64,000 bases of DNA. Origin: Bog-473 sp963719485. Its GTDB lineage: Bacteria; Actinomycetota; Acidimicrobiia; Acidimicrobiales; RAAP-2. The notes beneath the pieces were generated by a model. It was given only the letters and a program-made list of their open reading frames with translations. It was not told where the DNA came from and did not search any database. Within the stretch, counting starts at the first letter, position 1; each line of letters opens with the position of its first letter. Position numbers and translations under genes: made by a program. The stretch spans positions 4,628,976 through 4,692,975 of the forward strand of contig OY970387.1 of NCBI GenBank assembly GCA_963719485.1, in the 5' to 3' direction. Below are positions 50,315 through 57,874 of this stretch, in pieces.

Positions 50315-50863
50315 TTGAGCGATAACAGTGCTTTGCCCATCGTGGGCTTCGACCGGCTCGCGGCGAAGAGGTCGGCCGTGGACCAGAACGGGCAACTTCG
50401 TACCCAGTTGATCGAGGGGGTGATCTTCCGACCCACACGTCCGGTCCCGCACGAAGATGGCACGGTCGCGGAAGTGGCGCGCATGGCGTGGCCGGAACTC
50501 GAGCTCCCGATCGTGCAGGTCCATATCACGACGACGTACGCCGAGCGGATCCGGGCCTGGGGGCTCCATCGGTCCTCGACGGACCGCCTCTTCGTCGTTC
50601 GGGGATTGGTCTCCATTGTCGTCTACGACGGCAGGATCGGCTCCTCGACCCATGGACTGTGGAACGAGTTCCGGGTCAGTGAGCGCAATCCCGGTCTGGT
50701 CGTCATCCCGCCCAACCTGTACCACGGGTGGAAGAACATCGGGATCGACGAGGCCTTCATCATCAACATGCCGTCCTCTCAGTACGACCACGAAGAGCCC
50801 GATGCTCTCGATCTCCCCTACGACGCGCTCGACGCCGTGGAGGTAGTCCCGTTTCGGTGGTGA
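50315..50863 (+). CDS. RmlC-like cupin, dTDP-4-dehydrorhamnose 3,5-epimerase-related
   Basis: A 182-residue cupin. RAWGLHRSSTDRLFVVRGLVSIVVYD and LVVIPPNLYHGWKNIG match the RmlC beta-jelly-roll with its catalytic His and substrate loops, and SQYDHEEPDALDLPYD the C-terminal part. It is divergent from canonical RmlC. The TTG at 50315 is chosen because AAAGGAG lies ten bases upstream. It is followed by a glycosyltransferase with a GTGA overlap, and rmlB/rmlD occur at 62.8-64 kb. Confidence 0.8.
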   Translation: MSDNSALPIVGFDRLAAKRSAVDQNGQLRTQLIEGVIFRPTRPVPHEDGTVAEVARMAWPELELPIVQVHITTTYAERIRAWGLHRSSTDRLFVVRGLVSIVVYDGRIGSSTHGLWNEFRVSERNPGLVVIPPNLYHGWKNIGIDEAFIINMPSSQYDHEEPDALDLPYDALDAVEVVPFRW

Positions 50864-51948
50864 CCACGACCACGGGTCGTGCCGCACCGCTGATCACGGT
50901 CATCCTCCCGACACACGACCACGCATCGACGCTCGACCTGGCGGTCACGAGCGTTCTGCATCAGAGCATCGACGCTTTCGAGGTGGTCATCATCGGTGAC
51001 GGCGTGGGCGACGACACACGCGACGTCGTGTCGTCACTGGTATCCGATGGCCGCGTCAGGTTCCTCGACACGGCCAAGAGTCCCAGTCGGGCAGAGCTCG
51101 TCCGACACAGGGTCCTGTGCGAGGCACGCACGCCCTACGTGTGCTACATGGGCGACGACGATTTGATGTTGTCGGACCACCTCGAGTCGACGGTCGAGCG
51201 GCTGCAGAGCGTCGACTTCACGCACCCGTTGCCCGCGTTCATCAAGCGAGACGGAACGCTCGGGTTCCATCTCACCGACATCGCCGACCCGCGTTGCGCG
51301 GCATGGCATCTGCGGCCGGGCCGCAACGCGATCTCGTTGACCGGCGCGGGTCACCGCCTCGACGCGTACCTGTCCCTGCCGGAGGGCTGGCGTGAGCCGC
51401 CGCCCGGGACGTGGTCCGACCACTACATGTGGCAGCAGTGGTTCCGGGTACCGTCACTGCGCTTCAGCACGGGCGACCGGGTGACCGTGCTGAAGTTCAC
51501 CGCAGAGGCGCGCCAGGACATGGACGGCGCGGCGCGCCGAACGGAGCTCATGGACTGGCTCGACAAGAGCACACAGCCCGGCTTCGCGAGCACCCTCGCC
51601 ACCGAGGCGGGAGCCGTTGTGCGCCGGGAGGCGATCCGGTTGTCCTTCGAACTGGAGGCAGTCGTCGACGAAGTGGCCGACGCCCGGAAATCCCTCGAGC
51701 TGAGACAGGCAGAGCTCGAGGCCGTACAGACAGAGCTCACGGCCGTACAGACAGAGCTCACGGCTGTCCACACAGAGCTCACGGCCGTCAGGGATGCGGC
51801 CGAGGCTCATGCAGCCGAGGCCGAAGACGCTCGGAAGACCGCTCGAGACCTGCAGATCGCACTGGATACGGTCCGTGCGACCCGCACGTGGCGACTCCAC
51901 GACCGGCTGGCCCGGTGGTCGGTCTTCCGTTGGCTCGCCCGCCGTTGA
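50860..51948 (+). CDS. GT2-type glycosyltransferase with C-terminal coiled coil
   Basis: A 362-residue protein. The N-terminal ITVILPTHDHASTLDLAVTSV and the DDD of YMGDDDLML form a GT-A fold of family 2. From about residue 270 a long coiled coil runs to about 340, built from 7-residue repeats (TELTAVQ and variants) that reflect a 21-bp DNA repeat. The end is basic and amphipathic (WRLHDRLARWSVFRWLARR), as in membrane-bound glycosyltransferases. The start overlaps the cupin stop. Sugar and acceptor unknown. Confidence 0.82.
   Translation: MTTTTGRAAPLITVILPTHDHASTLDLAVTSVLHQSIDAFEVVIIGDGVGDDTRDVVSSLVSDGRVRFLDTAKSPSRAELVRHRVLCEARTPYVCYMGDDDLMLSDHLESTVERLQSVDFTHPLPAFIKRDGTLGFHLTDIADPRCAAWHLRPGRNAISLTGAGHRLDAYLSLPEGWREPPPGTWSDHYMWQQWFRVPSLRFSTGDRVTVLKFTAEARQDMDGAARRTELMDWLDKSTQPGFASTLATEAGAVVRREAIRLSFELEAVVDEVADARKSLELRQAELEAVQTELTAVQTELTAVHTELTAVRDAAEAHAAEAEDARKTARDLQIALDTVRATRTWRLHDRLARWSVFRWLARR
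51706..51789 (+). repeat. 21-bp tandem repeat within the glycosyltransferase gene
   Basis: Four successive 21-bp units begin at 51706, 51727, 51748 and 51769 with consensus CAGACAGAGCTCACGGCCGTA; the first is degenerate. Each codes for one coiled-coil heptad (QTELTAV). Copy number could change by slippage without a frame shift, altering coil length. Confidence 0.9.
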
Positions 51949-52000
51949 GCACGGCCCAACGAGGTGTCACCTGAGCCCGGAAGGCATCCCTCGCCCGACT

Positions 52001-52948
52001 TCAGGCGTCGCGCCGCAACACCCACCAGACCGTGAAGCCCACGAGGGCCGCGGCCAGGAAGACGAAGATGCCGGCCTCCATGCCCTGGAAGGCCCAGAAG
52101 CGGCTGTCGGGCTGGTAGGTGACGATCTGGCGGAAACCGTGCGAGACCAGGCATTGACCAAGAAGACCCTTGCCGCCCGGCGTGACTGTCCGGCAGGCCG
52201 CGGGGAGCTGGCTGAAGTCGATCCCGGCCCCGAGGGACCGGCCTGATGGGCTCACCAAACCCTGCGAGATGATCCAGGCGCCCGGTGGGGCACCTGTCGT
52301 GCGGAGAAGTTGTGCGTGCGCGGTCACCGGCGTCATGAAGTGCGGGCGCAGCCACACGCCGATCGCCACCCTGATGGCGACGAACACCGCCAAGGTCACG
52401 GCCAGGCTCGGCAGGACACGGCGGATGACCGAGCCCACGGCGATGCCCAAGGCCACGGCGAACAGCGCGTAGGCCACCGGCACGATGCCCTGCACGTCAA
52501 AGGCGTCGAAGCGGGAGTTCAGCGCGTTTTCGGGATAGCGCCACCAGCTCACGAGTGCGGCCAGAGCGGCGCCCCACACGGCGGCGGCCAGCAGCGACCA
52601 CGCGAGGTTCACGCGCAGCCAGTGGCGCCGGCTCACCCCCTGGGTCCAGGCCAGGTTGTGGGTGCCATCCTCGAACTCCTTGGCCAGGAGGGGTGCGCCC
52701 CAGAAGAGCCCGAACAGGAGCGGCACGACCAGGGTGAGGTCGACCAGGTCCATGATCGCCCCGTCGCCGCGGAACAACTCGTTCCCGAGGTCCGAGCAGC
52801 TCTGGGTGGCGGCGCAGCTCGCCAGCGCGGCGTGGTAGTCGTTCGCCATGGTGATGCCTGTGACGACGAGGATGAGCGCCAGCGCGGCCAACGCGGCGAC
52901 AGCGAAGTAAACCTGGTTGCGGTGCAGGCGCCAGACGAGATGGTTCAC
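52001..52948 (-). CDS. ABC transporter permease (YtrC/ABC-2-like)
   Basis: A 315-residue membrane protein with about six helices. An N-terminal helix, then a short extracytoplasmic loop containing two Cys (ASCAATQSCSDLG), and the segment LLAKEFEDGTHNLAWTQGVSRRHW, common to ABC-2 permeases paired with GntR-controlled ATPases. The GTG at 52948 overlaps the ATPase stop by 4 bp. It forms an exporter with the ATPase; substrate unknown. Confidence 0.83.
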   Translation of the reverse strand: MNHLVWRLHRNQVYFAVAALAALALILVVTGITMANDYHAALASCAATQSCSDLGNELFRGDGAIMDLVDLTLVVPLLFGLFWGAPLLAKEFEDGTHNLAWTQGVSRRHWLRVNLAWSLLAAAVWGAALAALVSWWRYPENALNSRFDAFDVQGIVPVAYALFAVALGIAVGSVIRRVLPSLAVTLAVFVAIRVAIGVWLRPHFMTPVTAHAQLLRTTGAPPGAWIISQGLVSPSGRSLGAGIDFSQLPAACRTVTPGGKGLLGQCLVSHGFRQIVTYQPDSRFWAFQGMEAGIFVFLAAALVGFTVWWVLRRDA

Positions 52949-53838
52949 TGCGCCACCCCCAGATGCACACGCGCCGTGTCGACGCCGGCCCCTTCGCTGC
53001 CCATATAGGCGAGGATCACGTCCTCGAGGCCGACCTCGTTCTCCTCCCATGATGGGTCGAGCACGGGCCCGTCGGTCTTGACGAGCAGCCGGGTCTGGCG
53101 CTGTGTCTGCGTGGCGCTGACGACGGTCAGGCCGGGCTCCACGTCGGAGAGGGGACGGCGTGGACCGAGCAGCATGCGATGCGTGGCCAGGACCGAGTCG
53201 ATGTCGGCGCACAGCTGAACCCGCGACGCGCTCAGCAGGATCACGTGGTCACAGACCCGCTCGAGGTCGTGGACGAGATGCGACGAGAGGATCACCGAAG
53301 GCCCGCCGTCGGCCACCGCCTCGCTGAGTGTGGAGAGGAACTCGCGGCGGGCGAGCGGGTCGAGCGCCGCCACCGGCTCGTCGAGGAGCAGAAGTCCCGG
53401 CTGCTTGGCCAGGGCGAGGCCCAACGCGACCTGGGCCCGCTGGCCACCCGAGAGCGTGGCGACCCGCCGGTCGGCCGGCACGTGCAACCGGGCCAGGCGG
53501 TCCCGCGCGCCGTCCGCATCCCACCGTGCGTTCAGGTGTGCCCCGAGAGCGATGTGGTCGTCGGCGGTGAGGCGCCGGTAGAGCGGCACGTCCTGGGCCA
53601 GGTAGCCGATGGCGGCCAGGAACTCGGCGGAGCCGTCGGGGGTCCGCCCGAGGACCTCCGCCGAGCCGGCGCTGGGCGCGGCCAGCCCGACCAGCAACCG
53701 GAGCAGCGTCGTCTTGCCCGCCCCGTTCGGGCCGAGAAGGGCGGTGACCCGGCCGGGCGGCACCTGCAGCGAGCAATCCTGGAGCGCCCAGACCTGCCCG
53801 AAGCGCTTGCCCAGCCCTGCGGTCTCGACGACCGTCAT
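52945..53838 (-). CDS. ABC transporter ATP-binding protein
   Basis: A 297-residue ATPase with Walker A GPNGAGKTT, Q-loop YLAQDVPLY, signature LSGGQRAQ, Walker B LLLLDEP and H-loop SSHLVHD. The last 70 residues are an extra regulatory domain as in exporters of the YtrB/CcmA type. Its ATG overlaps the GntR gene stop by 4 bp. Partner is the permease downstream. Confidence 0.92.
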   Translation of the reverse strand: MTVVETAGLGKRFGQVWALQDCSLQVPPGRVTALLGPNGAGKTTLLRLLVGLAAPSAGSAEVLGRTPDGSAEFLAAIGYLAQDVPLYRRLTADDHIALGAHLNARWDADGARDRLARLHVPADRRVATLSGGQRAQVALGLALAKQPGLLLLDEPVAALDPLARREFLSTLSEAVADGGPSVILSSHLVHDLERVCDHVILLSASRVQLCADIDSVLATHRMLLGPRRPLSDVEPGLTVVSATQTQRQTRLLVKTDGPVLDPSWEENEVGLEDVILAYMGSEGAGVDTARVHLGVAQ

Positions 53839-54251
53839 GCGACCTCGACCCCCCTCGTGCCTCGCAGGGTCTCGCGCAGGAGCGCTTCCATCGCCTCGTC
53901 GTCCATGCCCTCGGCCCGGGCCGACTCCACCCACTTGTGCAGGCCCCGGGCGAGCCGGGCCTGCGTCCCCGGCGGCGGGCCCTCGGGGCGGCGGGCGACG
54001 AACGTGCCGACGCCCTGGCGTCCCACGACCAACCCCTCGTGCTCGAGCTCGCGGTAGGCCTTCTGCACCGTGTTCGGGTTGATGGCGAGCTCGGCCACGA
54101 CCTCCTTGACCGTCGGCAGCCGGTCACCGACGTCGAGCACCCCCATGCGCACCGCCTGGCGGACCTGCTGGATGAGCTGGAGGTAGGCCGGCACGCCCGA
54201 GTCGGGGCGGAGGTGGAAGCTGACCGACTGCGGCAGCAGTTCACTAGTCAT
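53835..54251 (-). CDS. GntR-family repressor of the YtrA type
   Basis: A 138-residue regulator: winged helix (PAYLQLIQQVRQAVRMGVLDVGDRLPTVKEVVAELAINPNTVQKAYRELEHEGLV) followed by only a short helical tail (about 95-138), which defines YtrA. Such repressors control the ABC transporter genes located downstream in the same operon, as here. The promoter is leaderless (see the next entry); the operator CTATAGTTACCTAG abuts the start. Confidence 0.92.
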   Translation of the reverse strand: MTSELLPQSVSFHLRPDSGVPAYLQLIQQVRQAVRMGVLDVGDRLPTVKEVVAELAINPNTVQKAYRELEHEGLVVGRQGVGTFVARRPEGPPPGTQARLARGLHKWVESARAEGMDDEAMEALLRETLRGTRGVEVA

Positions 54252-54286
54252 CTAGGTAACTATAGAGGACGCCCGCCCGGAGTCAA
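54252..54286 (-). promoter_or_regulatory. Leaderless promoter of the GntR-ABC operon
   Basis: On the minus strand TTGACT (54281-54286) and TATAGT (54259-54264) are spaced 16 bases and form a good sigma-70-type promoter. The -10 box ends seven bases before the ATG, so transcription should start at or next to the start codon. CTATAGTTACCTAG around the -10 box is an imperfect dyad where the repressor could bind. Confidence 0.65.
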
Positions 54287-54293
54287 GAGTCAC

Positions 54294-54321
54294 GAGTCTG
54301 GAGTCTGGAGTCTGGAGTCTT
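54294..54321. repeat. Heptamer tandem repeat GAGTCTG
   Basis: Three copies of GAGTCTG followed by GAGTCTT lie just upstream of the GntR promoter and just after the DUF4232 gene. It is a simple-sequence tract of no evident function; similar short tracts may mark slippage-prone sites. Confidence 0.85.
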
Positions 54322-54327
54322 CTTCCG

Positions 54328-54942
54328 TCAGGACTTCATGACGCGCAGAGGGAAGCTGAAGTGCTTGTTCTCGACCACCAGCGTGTAGTTCCCCGGCGGC
54401 ACCCGGTGCGTGCTGTTGGGCTTGGTCTGGTTCCACGAGCCGGTCCCCGACACGGTGGCGCCGGCCGCCAGCTGCGCGAAGCCCAGCGCCGGGCAGTTGA
54501 CGACCTGTACCCCGGGCCACACGTTGTGGTGGTGCGCGCCCTCGATCTCGTAGCCCACCGATCCGCACGGTCCGGCCGTGAGCGCGGTGGATGTCGGCCC
54601 GGTCGCCGCGCCGGCGTAGGGGGCGGTGTAGTTGCACGACGCCGTCGCGCCGTTGCGCACGGTGAAGGAGATGTCGAGCGACGCGCCCGGGTGCAATGTC
54701 AGCGTGTTCACGGCGACCAGCAGCACGGTCGTCTTGGCGGAGCAGTTCCAGAAGGTTGTGTGGCCGGCCTGGGCCAGCTTGGGAGCGCTCTTGCTCGCCG
54801 CGGCGCCGGCCGGTCCGGCGCCCGCCGCCAACGGGGCGAACACCATCACGGCCGCCAGCGCGACCCACCACCGACGCCCTGCGCGCATCGCCATCGCCAT
54901 CGCCATCGCCATCGCCATCGCCATCGCCATCGCCATCGCCAT
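54328..54942 (-). CDS. Exported DUF4232-like protein with repeat-encoded N terminus
   Basis: A 204-residue product as read from the first ATG. The first 18 residues are Met-Ala repeated nine times; the tenth Met is followed by RAGRRWWVALAAVMVFAPLAAGAGPAGA, a good signal peptide, so the true start is probably the last ATG (54888). The exported part has paired Cys, TVLLVAVNTLTLHPGASLDISFTV and a beta-rich fold like DUF4232 proteins of Actinobacteria, whose role is unknown. The ATGs all lie in the hexamer tract. It is followed downstream by the GntR gene. Confidence 0.7.
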   Translation of the reverse strand: MAMAMAMAMAMAMAMAMAMRAGRRWWVALAAVMVFAPLAAGAGPAGAAASKSAPKLAQAGHTTFWNCSAKTTVLLVAVNTLTLHPGASLDISFTVRNGATASCNYTAPYAGAATGPTSTALTAGPCGSVGYEIEGAHHHNVWPGVQVVNCPALGFAQLAAGATVSGTGSWNQTKPNSTHRVPPGNYTLVVENKHFSFPLRVMKS

Positions 54943-54945
54943 CGC
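54886..54945 (-). repeat. Ten hexamers ATGGCG (plus-strand CATCGC) over a start codon
   Basis: Plus-strand CATCGC is repeated ten times without interruption from 54886 to 54945. Read on the minus strand each unit offers an in-frame ATG for the DUF4232-like gene. As units are multiples of three, slippage changes the number of possible starts and the distance to upstream signals but not the frame. Confidence 0.95.
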
Positions 54946-54985
54946 CCTAAGCCTGCCCGATGACGTGGCCTCGGGGGACGCGGGC

Positions 54986-56092
54986 TCACGCGGCGAAATG
55001 CGGGATCACCTCGGTGCCCATGAGCTCGATCGTCTGCATGACCGACTCGTGCGAGATCTTGTAGGGGTTGACCAGGCACAGCAGCAGGTCGACCCCGGCG
55101 GCCTCATATTGACGACACGCCTCCAGTCACTCCTCGGGCGTCCCGAGGACGCAGGCGTTGGCGTCGACGAGATACTCCAGGCTCAACAGATCCAGTGTCC
55201 CCTCGTCGTCGGTCTTCTTCATGTCCGCCGCGTAGGAGTAGCTGCCGAGATCCTGCTTGCGCTCCGCCATCCAGTCCGTCAGCGTGGCGATCTGGCGGGC
55301 ACCCGTCTTGGGGTACCACTCGAAGGACTCGCGGGCCTCGGCCACGGCGGCGGCCCGGTCACGAGAGCAGATGGCCATGGTGAACGTCGCCGCCTGGTCG
55401 TTGACGAACGAGCCGATCGGCCTGTCGCACGCCCCGACGGCCTCCCGGTAGATGTCGATCTTGCGCTTCACCTCCGAGGGCGGCAGGCCAACGGCGAAGG
55501 AGCAGAGGCCGAGGCCGAGATCGCCCACCTGGGCGTGGCCCTCGTCCGACGTCGTCGCACCCCACAGGGGCGGGTGCGGCTTCTGCCACGGCTTGGGCTG
55601 GACGCGGCGCCGCGGCATCTGCCAGTACTCCCCGTCGAACGAATACTCGTCATTGGTCCAGCACCCCACGATGTGCCCGATCGCCTCCTGCCACATCTGG
55701 CGGCTCTCGGCGGGGTCGATGCCGAAGCCCTCGAGCTCCGCCCGCGTGGCGGAGCGGCCGGCGCCCATGTCGACCCGCCCCTTCGACAGCAGGTCGAGCA
55801 CGGCCACCGACTCCGCCGTGCGCACCGGATGGTTGTAGGGCTTGGGCATGAGGCGCACGCCGTAACCCAGCCGTATGCGCTCGGTGCGGGCCGCGATGGC
55901 GCCGTAGAGGACCTCGGGGTTCGAGCAGTGCGAGTACTCCTGCAGGAAGTGGTGCTCGACCGTCCAGAACGCGTGCCAGCCGTGCCGATCGCCGGCGATG
56001 GCCTGCTCGAGCGTGTTCTGGTAGGCCACGAGCTCGCTGTCCTCCTCCCACGGGCGGGGGACGGGAATCTCGTAGAACAGCGCGAACTTCAT
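54986..56092 (-). CDS. Luciferase-like F420-type oxidoreductase interrupted by an in-frame UGA
   Basis: The frame reads 321 codons from the ATG at 56092, meets TGA at 55127-55129, then continues open for 46 more codons to a stop at 54986. Before the TGA it is a typical luciferase-like protein (FWTVEHHF, GYGVRLMPKPYNHPVR, RVDMGAGRSA). After it, LEACRQYEAAGVDLLLCLVN and the rest is the normal end of this family (TPEE-x-hydrophobic-x helix then barrel strand). The interrupted residue is often Cys or another hydrophobic in relatives. Either the gene is newly broken, the base call is wrong, or UGA is read through or as selenocysteine. A conservative call ends at 55127. Confidence 0.75.
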
Positions 56093-56195
56093 GGCGTGGG
56101 CTCCCCCCGGACGGCGGCCCGGGCGACGGCCCGGGTAGAACAGTGCACTGCTCCTATCAGCCCGGGTCGCCCGGGCGCAACCAAACGGAGGCGCA

Positions 56196-57005
56196 ATGCG
56201 TGGATTGGACGGACGGACCTACATCGTGACGGGCGCCGCCTCGGGCATCGGCCAAGCGACGGCCCGGCGCCTCCTCGAAGAAGGTGCACGCGTCGTGGGA
56301 GCCGACCTCGTGGAGCCCGACGGACCGATTCCGGAGGCACCAGATCGGTGGCTCTTCCAACGCGTCGACGTCGCGAACGAGGACTCGGTCGAAGCGCTCG
56401 TGGCGGCGGCGGTCGACTTCGCCGGGGGCGTCGACGGTCTGGTGAACGCCGCGGGCGTGGCGGGCGGCGGGCCCGTGCACATGCTGCCGGCCGAGGAGTG
56501 GTCCCGGGTCATCTCTGTCAACCTGACCGGGACGTTCCTGACCGCGAAGCACGTGATCGGCCAGATGCTCGGGCAACCGCGGCACGCCGACGGCCAGCGC
56601 GGCTCGGTGGTGACGCTGGCCAGCATCGAGGGGCTCGAGGGCACGGCCGGCGGGAGCGTCTACAGCGCCTCCAAGGGCGGCGTCGTCCTCCTCACCAAGA
56701 ACATGGCCATCGACTACGGCGGTCGTGGCATCAGGGTCAACGCCATCTGCCCGGGGTTCATCGAGACCCCCATGACCGCCTCCGTCTTCGGCCCGGGCAT
56801 GGAGGCGGCGCTGGCCGACATCGTGCACGAGCACAAGCTGGGCCGGCGCATGGGCCGGCCGGAGGAGATCGCCGCCGCCGCCGCGTTCCTGTTGTCCGAC
56901 GACGCCTCGTTCGTGACCGGTCATGCGCTCCCCGTGGACGGGGGCTACACCGCAGGCCGGGACCATGGCGTGACCGACATGTTGGGGCTGTCCGGCCCCG
57001 ACTGA
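56196..57005 (+). CDS. Short-chain dehydrogenase/reductase (SDR)
   Basis: A 269-residue classical SDR: VTGAASGIGQAT, VNAAG, Ser in VVTLASIEG, Tyr-Lys in YSASKGG, and LPVDGGYTAG. AsnAlaAlaGly replaces NNAG, as in some family members. It is divergent from the interrupted luciferase-like gene (103 bp between starts) and ends 10 bp before the ArsR promoter. Confidence 0.9.
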   Translation: MRGLDGRTYIVTGAASGIGQATARRLLEEGARVVGADLVEPDGPIPEAPDRWLFQRVDVANEDSVEALVAAAVDFAGGVDGLVNAAGVAGGGPVHMLPAEEWSRVISVNLTGTFLTAKHVIGQMLGQPRHADGQRGSVVTLASIEGLEGTAGGSVYSASKGGVVLLTKNMAIDYGGRGIRVNAICPGFIETPMTASVFGPGMEAALADIVHEHKLGRRMGRPEEIAAAAAFLLSDDASFVTGHALPVDGGYTAGRDHGVTDMLGLSGPD

Positions 57006-57015
57006 TCGCGGCTGC

Positions 57016-57063
57016 TTGACAGGCGGCCCGCCGGACTGGATACTTAAGTCAATGCTTAAGTAT
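57016..57063 (+). promoter_or_regulatory. Leaderless promoter with perfect 9-bp operator for the ArsR-type repressor
   Basis: TTGACA (57016) and GATACT (57039) are spaced 17 bases, a near-consensus promoter; the start point expected 7-8 bases on falls on the ATG at 57052. ATACTTAAG and CTTAAGTAT (57040-57048, 57055-57063) form a perfect inverted repeat with a six-base centre holding the ATG. It overlaps -10 box, start point and start codon, ideal for autorepression. Confidence 0.75.
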
Positions 57064-57420
57064 CAACGGGTCGACGAGGTGTTCAGGGCGCTGGGCGATC
57101 CCACCCGGCGCGACCTGGTCGAACGCCTCAGCGGCGGTGCCGCCACGGTGAGCCAGCTGGCCCAGCCGCTCGACATGACCCTGTCGGCCGTGATGCAGCA
57201 CATCACCGTCCTGGAGTCGTGCGGGCTCGTCAGCTCCGAGAAAGTGGGCCGGACCCGGACCTGCCGACTCGAGCCGGTGGGGCTCCGCCTGGCCGCGGAC
57301 TGGTTCGCCGGCCAGCGGGCCACCTGGGACCGCCGGCTCGACCGGTTGGGCGAGGTTCTCGCCGAGGACCTGGCCGCCGAGCAGACGACGACACCACCAT
57401 CATCCTCGAGAGGAGCTTGA
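57052..57420 (+). CDS. ArsR-family transcriptional repressor
   Basis: A 122-residue winged-helix protein: VFRALGDPTRRDLVERLSGG, recognition helix region MTLSAVMQHITVLESCGLVSSEKVGRTRTC, with no metal-binding CxC motif, so it senses something other than metals. The ATG at 57052 lies inside the operator. Two bases after its stop comes an SRPBCC gene, the common ArsR-AHSA1 pair of Actinobacteria. Confidence 0.93.
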   Translation: MLKYQRVDEVFRALGDPTRRDLVERLSGGAATVSQLAQPLDMTLSAVMQHITVLESCGLVSSEKVGRTRTCRLEPVGLRLAADWFAGQRATWDRRLDRLGEVLAEDLAAEQTTTPPSSSRGA

Positions 57421-57421
57421 G

Positions 57422-57871
57422 ATGACCACCAACCGAAGCGCCGAGCACGGAACCTTCACCCTCAGCCGCACCTATCCGGTCCCGCCCGATCGCGTCTTCG
57501 CCGCGTGGTCGAGCCAGGAGTCCAAGGCGCGCTGGTTCGGTGCTCCCGGAGCCCCCGGTTACGACCTCGACTTCCGGGTGGGCGGCACCGAGACACTCCG
57601 CGGCGGTCCCCCCGGCGGGCCCGTCCATGCCTATGAGGCCACCTACCGGGACATCGTGCCCGACGAGCGCATCGTCTACGGCTACACCATGGAGGCCGAC
57701 GGGACCCTGATCTCGGTGTCGGTGACCACGGTGGAGTTCACGCCGGCTCCGGTGGGCACGACGCTGACCTTCACGGAGCAGGGCGTCTTCCTCGACGGCG
57801 GCGACACGCCCGCCATCCGCGAGAAGGGCACGGGTGAGCTCCTCGACGCCCTCGGGGCCGCGCTCCAATAG
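57422..57871 (+). CDS. SRPBCC (AHSA1-like) protein
   Basis: A 149-residue START/Bet v1-fold protein: FTLSRTYPVPPDRVFAAWSSQESKARWFG at the N terminus and a TFTEQGVFLDGG strand with the long C-terminal helix. The fold binds hydrophobic ligands. Co-transcribed with the ArsR-type gene (2 bp between); probably the regulated effector or ligand binder. It is convergent with the protease-like gene (3 bp). Confidence 0.92.
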   Translation: MTTNRSAEHGTFTLSRTYPVPPDRVFAAWSSQESKARWFGAPGAPGYDLDFRVGGTETLRGGPPGGPVHAYEATYRDIVPDERIVYGYTMEADGTLISVSVTTVEFTPAPVGTTLTFTEQGVFLDGGDTPAIREKGTGELLDALGAALQ

Positions 57872-57874
57872 GCG

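Noticed and set aside
54632..57019. 795-codon plus-strand frame
   Set aside because: It runs across the DUF4232-like and luciferase-like genes in antisense and the SDR gene in another frame; no part resembles a protein.
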